In this document: in pieces, positions 5,806 through 11,751 of the stretch | Position numbering within the stretch: position 1 is the first letter of the stretch | Layout: every line of letters begins with the position of its first letter | Origin: an uncultured Sutterella sp. | GTDB lineage: Bacteria > Pseudomonadota > Gammaproteobacteria > Burkholderiales > Burkholderiaceae_F | Length of the DNA stretch: 11,751 nucleotides | NCBI GenBank assembly: GCA_905206365.1 | Contig: CAJLHF010000053.1 | Coordinates: forward strand, 1 to 11,751 | Direction: 5' to 3' | Notes under the pieces: generated by a model | The model's input: only the letters and a program-made list of their open reading frames with translations | Database searches by the model: none | Told to the model about the DNA's origin: nothing | Translations under genes and position numbers: made by a program

Positions 5806-8800
5806 TCAGGCGATCCGCTCGACCCCCGGCCCCGTCACGATGCTTTCGCCCGTCGCGCCGCGCGGTCGCACAGTGACGTGTGCGGGAATGCGGTCGCTCA
5901 CGGCCTTCACGTGGCTGATAAGGCCGATGAGCTTTTGCGACGTGCGTTGCAGGGTTTCGAGGGCCGAGAGCGCCTTTTCGAGCGTGACGGCATCGAGACT
6001 CCCGAAACCTTCGTCGAGAAAAAGCGTGTCGACGCGCAGGTTCTTCGTGCTGATGCGCGAGAGCGCCAACGCAAGCGCCAAACTCACGAGGAACGTTTCC
6101 CCGCCCGAGAGATTCGCCGACGTGCGCACGACCCCCGCGAGATCCTCGTCGCGCACCGCAACGTCCAGTTGCGACGCGCCCGCGGGCTCCAGTCGATAAC
6201 GGCTGTGCATGTGTTCGAGCATCACGTTCGCGTTTTGAAGAAGCATCGCAAAGGTGAGCTTTTGTGCGGCCTTGCGGAAGCGCTTCCCTTCGGCGTCCCC
6301 GATCAACGCGACGAGCTTCGCCCACTCGGCACCGCGAAGGCGCTGCGCTTCGATCGCTTTCCTCATCTCGGCACTCGTGCGACGCCGTTCGTCGTCGGCC
6401 CGACGCTTTTCCGCCAGGCTCCCCAACGTCTCGCGAAGCCTCGCAACCGCAGAGAGCACGGCGGAGAGTGCCGCCTCGGTGTGTGCGGCGTCCAGACGCG
6501 CGTCGCCGGACCCAGCCTCTTCGAGCGACGCGAAGAGCGCCTCAAGCGCCCCTCGAGCCGCTTCGTCGTTCTTCCGTGCGATGGAAAGCGCGGTGCGCGC
6601 AGCCGAAAGCGCCTCGGCGCGCTCGTGCACGGCGCGCTCCAAGCGCTCGATTTCGGAGCCCGAGAGACACGCCGCGCGCAGTTCGTTTTCGCTTTCAAAG
6701 CCCGCCGCGTGAAGTTTTTCTCCGAACGCCTTTTCGGCGTCGGCCAACTCCTTCGTAGCCGCACTCCGGCGTACCTCGAGACTCTTTTCCGCCTCAAGCG
6801 CTTCGGCGAGCGTTTTCGCCGCCCGGCGGCTCTCGGTCTCCGCCGCTTCTTCACAGGTACGGGCGGACGCGAGGGCCGCACGACGCGCCGCGTTTTCGGC
6901 CTTCGGATCGATCGTTCCCCAGGTTCGGGTACGTTGCTCGCGCGCTTCGCCGAGCGTTTTTTCCCGAGCTTCGAGCACAACTCGAGCGTTTTCCGCCCGA
7001 GTGCGCGCTTCTTCGCACTTCGCCGCCTCAAGCGCGACCGCACTTTCCGCGCGGCGCGCGGCTTCGAGCGCCGCATCGCGCGCGCGAAGAGCGTCTTCGC
7101 GTCGGGCCGCGCGCTCTTCGAGCTCCTTCAAAATCACGGCGGGTTTGGGAGCCTTCGCGAGCCGTTCTTCGGAAATCCAGGACGAGACCGACTGCAGATA
7201 GTCGGCCCGAGCCGCCTCGAGCGCGCTCTCGGCGCCCGCCAGTTCTCCGAGGAGCGTCTGACGCTCAAGCGCCCGACCCTCCGCACGACGTCGAGCCGCA
7301 TCGGCTTCGTCGCGGGCCTCCCGTTCGGCACGCTCCGCGAGCGTCAAGGCACGACGCACTTCGTCGGCCTTGCGCTGCGCCGCACCCGCCGTGCTCGACC
7401 ACGCGCGAAGTGTGGCGATCGACCCTTCGAGGCGTTCCGCTTCCAAGGGTCTTCCGTCCTCGAACGCTTCGGGCCACGTCCCTTCCAGACGCGCGCGCAC
7501 TTCGCCGAAGCGCCTGAAAAGACCTTCGAGGTAATCGCGCACGGTGTCCGTAAGGCCGTCGGCATTTTCGAGCACCGCGCGTCCGCGCACGGTCTCGTCG
7601 TCGATCGAAGTCGCCCACTCGGCACAAAGACGCGCTTCCGCGGCGCGGCGCATTTCAAGAAGGCTCTGCTCCAAGCCTTTCCCGGCCGACGCGATTTCCA
7701 AATCGCGCTCGGCCTTTTCTTTGGCGCCGGCGACGAGCGCCGTTTTCTGCGCGAGCGCTTCCAACGTATGGCGGCGTTCCGCCTCCAAGCGCTTGTCTTC
7801 GGCGATTTCCGTCGCGAGCGCTTCGGTTTTCTTTGCGACCGCCATGCGTCGCAGGGCCGCGGTGCGGTGCCGTTCGACCGCGAGCTTCACGGCGGAGAGC
7901 CCCGAGCGGATCGCTTCCGCATCGGGGTCGGAGCGAAGTACCTCTTCGGCCTTCACACCCGCGCGGGACGCCTCTTCGAAGGTCGCCCGGGCGGCTTTCA
8001 CACGGACTTCGGACGCGATGAGGTTTTCACGCGCCGAACATGCTTCTTTTGTTTCGCGCTCAAGCGCTTCCGTCAACTGGGCGATTTCCGTGTCCGCCCG
8101 AAGGAGCGCTTCGAAAACGGGTTGAAATTCGGCTTCCGAACGCTCCGCGGCTTCGCGTGCGCTGCGGGCGGTTGAACGCGCCGCGTCGGCCGCGTGCGCG
8201 CGCTCGCGCGCCGAGGTCGCATTCGCGCGGGCTTTTTCCAAGTCCCGCTCCAAGGCTTCGGCGCCGCGCCGATCGCGCTCAAGCGCCGCGAGCCCTTCGG
8301 CGGGCGCCAAAGCACGGCGCGCGGCCTGAAGTTTTGCTTCGTCTTCGGCTGCGCGACGGCTCTCCCCTTCGGCGCGTTCCGTTTGCGCTTCGCGCGCTTT
8401 GAGTTCGACCTCGGCCTGCGTTCGGGCTTCCCAGAGAGCCTTTGTTTTTTCAAGAACCACACGGCGTGCTTCGTGTTCGGTCACGTCTTTGGCCGCCTGC
8501 GCGTGCTCGGAATCAAGCACCGCACGCGCTTCGTCGCTCATCGGAAGCGCATGTTCGAGTTCGGCTTCAAGCGCTGCGAGTTTTCGACGCTCCTCGCGTT
8601 CGCGCTCGAACACGGCGCGACCGATGTCGGAATAGAGACTCGTCCCCGTGATCTGTTCGAGAATCGCCGCGCGTTCGTCCTCTTTGGCGCGCAAAAGGCT
8701 CGCAAAGGCCCCTTGCGCGAGCATGACGCTCTTCGTAAAGGTTTCGAACGTGAGCCCCGTGACCCGATCGATCGCGTTTCGCCACTCGGTTTTCTTTTCG

Positions 8801-9189
8801 GCGAGGATTTCCCCCGCGGTATCGTCGGGGTTCGCCAATCGCACGAGCTCCACCTGCTCGGGTTGCAAATTGAGGCTCTTGCGGGCGAGTCGTTGCGACC
8901 AGCGCGAGAGGTACGTAACGCCTCGCACTTCGAAGACGACCGCTGCATAGCATTCCGTGCGGCCCTTCGTCATGACCATGCATTTTTCCGCTCCCTTCCC
9001 GGCTTCGGTTCGGGGGGTCGTGCCGTAAAGCGCCAGGGCGAGCGCGTCGAGAATCGAAGTTTTGCCGCTCCCCGTCGGACCGACGATCGCGAAAATGCCG
9101 CTTTGCCGATAGGCGGGATCGCGAAAGTCGATCGAGAATTCGCCCGCAAACGAGTTGATGTTTTTCCAGCGCAGTTTCAAGAGCCTCAT
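5806..9189 (-). CDS. sbcC: Nuclease SbcCD subunit C (SMC/Rad50-like ATPase), no zinc hook seen
   Basis: SbcC is the ATPase arm of the SbcCD complex, which opens DNA hairpins and removes protein-blocked ends. At 1127 aa it is somewhat longer than the E. coli protein (about 1048). The ATPase head is complete: Walker A GPTGSGKTS (37-45), Q-loop VMLAQGAF (Gln159), ABC signature LSGGE (1027-1031), Walker B LFLDEGF (1056-1062), D-loop SLD (1064-1066) and the switch His1093 in LISHV. Between about residues 190 and 950 lies an Ala/Glu/Arg-rich coiled coil with a break near the midpoint (TWPEAFEDGRPLE, from residue 571). No CxxC is present anywhere, so the canonical zinc hook is missing. The ATG at 9189 overlaps the sbcD stop as ATGA, with GGAGGA (9196-9201) 6 nt upstream, so translation is coupled. 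Another SMC-family ATPase is unlikely given the sbcD partner. Confidence 0.95.
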   Translation of the reverse strand: MRLLKLRWKNINSFAGEFSIDFRDPAYRQSGIFAIVGPTGSGKTSILDALALALYGTTPRTEAGKGAEKCMVMTKGRTECYAAVVFEVRGVTYLSRWSQRLARKSLNLQPEQVELVRLANPDDTAGEILAEKKTEWRNAIDRVTGLTFETFTKSVMLAQGAFASLLRAKEDERAAILEQITGTSLYSDIGRAVFEREREERRKLAALEAELEHALPMSDEARAVLDSEHAQAAKDVTEHEARRVVLEKTKALWEARTQAEVELKAREAQTERAEGESRRAAEDEAKLQAARRALAPAEGLAALERDRRGAEALERDLEKARANATSARERAHAADAARSTARSAREAAERSEAEFQPVFEALLRADTEIAQLTEALERETKEACSARENLIASEVRVKAARATFEEASRAGVKAEEVLRSDPDAEAIRSGLSAVKLAVERHRTAALRRMAVAKKTEALATEIAEDKRLEAERRHTLEALAQKTALVAGAKEKAERDLEIASAGKGLEQSLLEMRRAAEARLCAEWATSIDDETVRGRAVLENADGLTDTVRDYLEGLFRRFGEVRARLEGTWPEAFEDGRPLEAERLEGSIATLRAWSSTAGAAQRKADEVRRALTLAERAEREARDEADAARRRAEGRALERQTLLGELAGAESALEAARADYLQSVSSWISEERLAKAPKPAVILKELEERAARREDALRARDAALEAARRAESAVALEAAKCEEARTRAENARVVLEAREKTLGEAREQRTRTWGTIDPKAENAARRAALASARTCEEAAETESRRAAKTLAEALEAEKSLEVRRSAATKELADAEKAFGEKLHAAGFESENELRAACLSGSEIERLERAVHERAEALSAARTALSIARKNDEAARGALEALFASLEEAGSGDARLDAAHTEAALSAVLSAVARLRETLGSLAEKRRADDERRRTSAEMRKAIEAQRLRGAEWAKLVALIGDAEGKRFRKAAQKLTFAMLLQNANVMLEHMHSRYRLEPAGASQLDVAVRDEDLAGVVRTSANLSGGETFLVSLALALALSRISTKNLRVDTLFLDEGFGSLDAVTLEKALSALETLQRTSQKLIGLISHVKAVSDRIPAHVTVRPRGATGESIVTGPGVERIA

Positions 9190-10496
9190 CGTCCGTCCTC
9201 CGAGTCGCCCGCCTTATCCTTGCCTTCTTCGTCGAACTTTGCCGTTCGGACCTCTTCGTCGGGGAGCGCCTTCACGCGCACGTCGTGCAGGACGTCGTTG
9301 AAGAGGTGCGTGAGCTTTTCGCGCTCCGCCGCGTCTTCGATTTCCCGCTCCGCCACCGATCGGAACACGTCTTCGGGCGTGATGTCGTCGAGACTCATGG
9401 AGGGAAAGCTCACCTCCGAGGCCGCCCGGCGAGGCGTTCGGCGCCGCACGGCACCGAGCACGACCCCCGCTTTTTCAGCCGCGCGCTGCAGTTCGTCGAC
9501 CACGATCGACGCGTCGACCGCGTCACCCTCGTACTCGGCTTCGACGATGGCGGCCAGTCCCCCTGGATTCGCACGGTCGGCAATGGCCGACTTCAGTTCG
9601 TCGAGCGTCCCCCGGATCGAAACGATTTCGCGCGGCTGCGGCACGGGAAGGATTTCGGGTTCGAGAAGCCGCCCCTCGTCGTCGATCGTAACGAGCACCA
9701 CCTGATGGTCGTATGCGGCGTGCCCGAAATGCAGCGCCAGAGGAGCGCCGCAGTAGCGCACGGGAATGTCCGCTTTCACGCTTTGCGCGTGATGGATGTG
9801 CCCGAGCGCCACGTAGTGCCAGCCCGTTCCGAAGGCGGCCGAGGTGACGTTTTTAAGCGACCCCACGTAGACGCTCGGATCGTAGTCGGCGGGGGTTGAG
9901 ACGCCGGGCGAGAGGCTCGAGCCCGTCACGAAGAGGTGTCCCATCGCAACGAGCGGTACGCGCCCGCCCGTTTCGTCGAGCAGAAGATGCCGCACGGCCT
10001 GATAATGCTCAAAGACACCTCGCTCCCACATTTGAGCCCGCTCGAGGTTCGAGAGATCCATGGCCGACGTGCGCACGTCCCCCTCGCGCAGATACGGAAC
10101 CGCCGCAACGCCGAGGATCGGCATCCCCGATTCGTCTTCAACGACGAAAGCCTGCTCCTCGGGATCGTCCCCGGCCACAAACACGCGGCAACCTTCGAGA
10201 AGCGGGCGCGCCGCCCCGAGAAAGCGGGCGGAATCGTGGTTCCCCGCCGTGATGACGACGGCCTTCACGGACGTTTCGGAAGCTTTCCGAAGGAAGTCGT
10301 AATAAAGACGCTGCGCCGCGGTCGAGGGCATCGTCGTATCGAAGACGTCGCCCGCAACGAGGAGCACGTCGGGCCTGCGCTCGACGAGGATCCCGACCAA
10401 CCAATCGAGAAAGCTCGCGAAGTCGGCGCTGCGGTCGACGTCGGCGAGCGTGCGCCCGAGATGCCAGTCGGAAGTGTGAAGAATGCGAATCGGCAT
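9186..10496 (-). CDS. sbcD: Nuclease SbcCD subunit D (Mre11-like phosphoesterase)
   Basis: SbcD is the manganese-dependent nuclease of SbcCD, with exonuclease and hairpin-cutting endonuclease activity. The metallophosphoesterase motifs appear in order: TSDWHLG (Asp10, His12), AGDVFD (Asp50), AGNHDS (Asn86, His87), MGH (His187) and GHIHH (His233, His235). Residues after about 290 form the capping region that contacts SbcC and DNA, and the C-terminus is charged (EEGKDKAGDSEDGR). The length of 436 aa is near the family norm of about 400. The ATG at 10496 has GAAGG (10503-10507) 6 nt upstream and gives the standard MPIRILHTSDWH N-terminus. It is the first gene of the sbcD-sbcC unit. The upstream 116 bp to the ribB terminator must hold the promoter; I see a TAGACT -10 candidate there but no matching -35. 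Confidence 0.96.
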   Translation of the reverse strand: MPIRILHTSDWHLGRTLADVDRSADFASFLDWLVGILVERRPDVLLVAGDVFDTTMPSTAAQRLYYDFLRKASETSVKAVVITAGNHDSARFLGAARPLLEGCRVFVAGDDPEEQAFVVEDESGMPILGVAAVPYLREGDVRTSAMDLSNLERAQMWERGVFEHYQAVRHLLLDETGGRVPLVAMGHLFVTGSSLSPGVSTPADYDPSVYVGSLKNVTSAAFGTGWHYVALGHIHHAQSVKADIPVRYCGAPLALHFGHAAYDHQVVLVTIDDEGRLLEPEILPVPQPREIVSIRGTLDELKSAIADRANPGGLAAIVEAEYEGDAVDASIVVDELQRAAEKAGVVLGAVRRRTPRRAASEVSFPSMSLDDITPEDVFRSVAEREIEDAAEREKLTHLFNDVLHDVRVKALPDEEVRTAKFDEEGKDKAGDSEDGR

Positions 10497-10612
10497 GGGA
10501 AACCTTCGAAGAGCAAAAACTGTCGGATGGCTTGTTCGAAAAGTCTACGCGAAGGCGAAAAGACCCATGGGGGTCCCCTTTCGTGCAACCGACGGACGAC
10601 AGGCGACATCGA

Positions 10613-10653
10613 AAAAGCCCGCGCCCCGGAGCGTTTCCGAAGCGCGGGCTTTT
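10613..10653. terminator. Intrinsic terminator after ribB, bidirectional
   Basis: A perfect 12-bp stem, AAAAGCCCGCGC (10613-10624) with GCGCGGGCTTTT (10642-10653), has a small inner stem CGGA/TCCG (10627-10630, 10636-10639) in its loop. On the minus strand it is followed by TTTTTC, 32 bases past the ribB stop. It isolates ribB from sbcD downstream. Confidence 0.88.
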
Positions 10654-10684
10654 GTTGAATTCAAGTCGCTTGCGACGTCCCGTC

Positions 10685-11341
10685 TCAGAGGCCGTGCGCG
10701 GTGCGGTAGGATGCGATGTCTTCCACCGAGATCATGGTCATGCCGTGTTCGATCGCGTACTTGGCGACGTCGGGCAGGCGCATCATGGTGCCGTCGGGGT
10801 GCATGAGTTCGCAGAGCACGCCGGCGGGCTCGAGCCCGGCGAGGCGGCAGAGATCGATCGAGCTTTCCGTGTGGCCGCGACGCTCGAGCACGCCTCCCTT
10901 GCGGGCGCGCAACGGATAGACGTGACCGGGACGACGGAGGTCTTCGGGGCGCCCGTTCGGGTTGGCGGCCGCCTTGATGGTGAGCAGTCGATCATGGGCG
11001 GACACGCCCGTCGTGACGCCCTCCGCCGCTTCGATCGCGACCGTGAAGGCGGTGCCCTGCGTGTTGGTGTTCGCGGCGACCATCGGAGGAAGCGCCATGC
11101 GATCGCACGCCTCTTCCGTGAGGCACACGCAGACGATGCCGGAGCAGTCGCGAATCATCTGCGCAACCTGCGCTTCGGTCAGGTGCTGAGCGGAATAGAT
11201 CAAGTCACCTTCGTTTTCGCGATCCTCGTCGTCGACGACGCACAGACCTTCGCCGCGGCGAAAGGCTTCGAGCGCGCGGACCATGCGTTCTTCGGCGTCG
11301 GCGCCGAAAGCAGTCAGATCGTAGCGGGCAGGTTCAGTCAT
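10685..11341 (-). CDS. ribB: 3,4-dihydroxy-2-butanone-4-phosphate synthase
   Basis: RibB converts D-ribulose 5-phosphate to 3,4-dihydroxy-2-butanone 4-phosphate plus formate, providing the four-carbon unit of riboflavin. The 218-aa length matches stand-alone RibB (E. coli 217), so this is not a RibBA fusion. Key motifs: DDEDRENEGD (37-46) carries the acidic residues for magnesium and substrate binding, followed by GTAFTVAI (96-103), TTGVSAHDR (110-118), RRPGHVYPL (136-144) and RGHTE (155-159), in which His157 and Glu159 belong to the active site. The ATG at 11341 has GGAAGGAG (11349-11356) 7 nt upstream; a longer open frame to 11665 is the riboswitch leader read through, not protein. Transcription starts upstream of an FMN riboswitch and ends at the 10613-10653 hairpin. 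Confidence 0.97.
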   Translation of the reverse strand: MTEPARYDLTAFGADAEERMVRALEAFRRGEGLCVVDDEDRENEGDLIYSAQHLTEAQVAQMIRDCSGIVCVCLTEEACDRMALPPMVAANTNTQGTAFTVAIEAAEGVTTGVSAHDRLLTIKAAANPNGRPEDLRRPGHVYPLRARKGGVLERRGHTESSIDLCRLAGLEPAGVLCELMHPDGTMMRLPDVAKYAIEHGMTMISVEDIASYRTAHGL

Positions 11342-11344
11342 TTG

Positions 11345-11418
11345 GGCACTCCTTCCTGATTGGGGTGTTAAACGGTTCTTGGCCCGAGGGGGCGGCACAG
11401 CAGCCGCGAAAGAGTGCC
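11345..11418 (-). promoter_or_regulatory. Candidate ribosome-binding-site sequestering helix of ribB
   Basis: On the minus strand GGCACTCTTTC (11418 to 11408) is complementary over 11 positions, with one G-U pair, to GAAGGAGTGCC (11355 to 11345), which contains the ribB Shine-Dalgarno sequence. The 52 nt between them include a local hairpin GCGGC/GCCGC (11392-11407) stacked directly on the helix. The upstream AAGTGC (11444-11439) could compete for the same GCACT. This suits an OFF state that blocks ribB translation. Inferred from complementarity only. Confidence 0.5.
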
Positions 11419-11444
11419 GCGCGAGCCCGCAAGGACTCGCACTT
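11412..11444 (-). promoter_or_regulatory. Alternative (anti-sequester) hairpin in the ribB leader
   Basis: On the minus strand AGTGC (11443-11439) can pair with GCACT (11417-11413), and GAGTCC (11438-11433) with GGGCTC (11428-11423), with one G-U pair, a TTGC loop and a GCGCG bulge. This would tie up the GCACT that otherwise pairs with the ribosome binding site. It is a candidate ON-state structure. Confidence 0.35.
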
Positions 11445-11504
11445 CCGGGGTGCCTCGTAACGCGAAACCTCGCGCGCCGAACGCTGAGTACGAAATACCG
11501 GACG

Positions 11505-11536
11505 CCGTCGGGAATCTCATTCCGAGATTCCGACGG
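11505..11536 (-). other. Strong hairpin directly after the FMN aptamer
   Basis: CCGTCGGGAATCTC (11505-11518) pairs with GAGATTCCGACGG (11524-11536), giving 13 bp with one bulged base and a five-base loop. It starts 12 bases past the aptamer and is not followed by a T run on either strand, so it is not an ordinary terminator. It is probably a structural part of the ribB leader. Confidence 0.55.
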
Positions 11537-11548
11537 CCGAGCCGCACC

Positions 11549-11681
11549 CCCTGCTCTTCCTTCCGGACTGTCACCGTCGGTTCCGGAGTTGCACCGGATC
11601 TGCGCGCGGTCCCGTTTTCGAACGGACCGGCGCTCGCGGACTTTACCGCCGATAGGGAATTTCACCCATCCCTGAGCAAGG
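11549..11681 (-). ncRNA. FMN riboswitch (RFN element) controlling ribB
   Basis: On the minus strand the conserved RFN blocks occur in order: GGGTGAAATTCCC (11666 region), ATCGGCGGTAAAG, CCGCGAGCGCC, the variable arm GGTCC...GGGACC, GATCCGGTGCAACTCCGG, ACCGACGGTGACAGTCCGG and a closing GAAGAGCAGG. The P1 stem is formed by CCTTGCTC (11681-11674) with GAGCAGGG (11556-11549), with one wobble. FMN binding is expected to lower ribB expression. About 200 nt of structured leader separate the aptamer from the ribB start, leaving room for an expression platform that acts on translation or termination. Confidence 0.96.
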
Positions 11682-11685
11682 ACGC

Positions 11686-11715
11686 ATTCTACGGATTTAC
11701 CCGACGTGCCGTAAA
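11686..11715 (-). promoter_or_regulatory. Candidate ribB promoter
   Basis: On the minus strand TTTACG (11715-11710) and TAGAAT (11691-11686) are separated by 18 bp and resemble sigma-70 -35 and -10 boxes. Transcription would begin near 11679, almost exactly at the first strand of riboswitch stem P1, which supports the placement. Confidence 0.55.
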
Positions 11716-11747
11716 GCCTCGCCGTTCACGGCGGGGATATAAGGCAC
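11706..11747. repeat. Nested palindrome at the right edge, possible transposon-end relic
   Basis: An outer pair GTGCC (11706-11710) / GGCAC (11743-11747) encloses a six-base interior on each side and then an 8-bp stem CCTCGCCG (11717-11724) / CGGCGGGG (11729-11736) with a TTCA loop. The stem-TTCA-stem-GGGGATATAAG layout recalls IS200/IS605-type right ends, but no tnpB is next to it and neither strand has a clean T run. It overlaps the proposed ribB -35 box. Confidence 0.45.
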
Positions 11748-11751
11748 CCGC

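Noticed and set aside
5185..8175. A 996-codon open frame on the plus strand, opposite sbcC and the unknown gene
   Set aside because: Its protein is Arg/Phe/Ala-rich with no domain pattern, it has no ribosome binding site, and it mirrors the codon positions of the well-supported sbcC. Long antisense frames are expected opposite GC-rich coiled-coil genes.
8194..9705. A 503-codon plus-strand open frame opposite sbcC and sbcD
   Set aside because: It spans the junction of two clearly assigned genes on the other strand, and its composition is low-complexity and Arg/Phe/Ser-rich. It is a shadow frame.
11342..11665. Extended N-terminus of RibB
   Set aside because: The region is the FMN riboswitch and its leader. 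The conserved RNA blocks explain the sequence, and RibB homology begins at 11341.
1..11751. CRISPR array, tRNA or rRNA genes
   Set aside because: No regularly spaced repeats, no tRNA cloverleaf signature and no rRNA-like stretches were seen on either strand.

Overview
This window looks like core chromosome of a GC-rich betaproteobacterium, most likely order Burkholderiales. The reasons are the GC-rich third positions, the divergent lplT / alr-radA arrangement that I associate with that order, an SbcD-SbcC pair, and a stand-alone RibB behind an FMN riboswitch. A gut relative of Sutterella would fit, but that is a guess. The confidently named genes are housekeeping genes for DNA repair, the cell wall, the membrane and riboflavin. 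I found no obviously new multi-gene defence or metabolic system.

Layout from left to right. Bases 1-52 look like the right end of an IS200/IS605-type (TnpB) element whose body lies off the left edge. A small exported Pro/His/Tyr-rich protein of unknown function (211-633, +) follows and ends at a bidirectional terminator. Next come radA (739-2145, -) and, upstream of it, alr (2250-3335, -), which probably form an alr-radA operon. A 346-bp divergent promoter region separates alr from lplT (3682-4998, +), which ends at a strong terminator (5021-5058). The minus strand then carries a transcription unit read right to left: sbcD (9186-10496), sbcC (5806-9189, overlapping sbcD by an ATGA) and an unrecognised 205-aa protein (5079-5696). 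A 12-bp-stem terminator (10613-10653) separates this unit from ribB (10685-11341, -). Upstream of ribB are a long structured leader, an FMN riboswitch (about 11549-11681), a promoter candidate and, at the right edge, a nested palindrome.

How the genes work together. SbcD (nuclease) and SbcC (SMC-like ATPase) form one complex that opens DNA hairpins and processes ends. RadA acts in recombination, as a branch-migration helicase. Alr supplies D-alanine for peptidoglycan. LplT moves lysophospholipids inward for re-acylation. RibB makes the four-carbon precursor of riboflavin and is controlled by the end product FMN.

Points most worth a second look: the SbcC coiled coil has no CxxC zinc hook; the ribB leader has an 11-bp helix that could cover the ribosome binding site and a competing upstream hairpin; the TnpB-type right end at the left edge has a possible guide sequence next to it; and two proteins are unrecognised.
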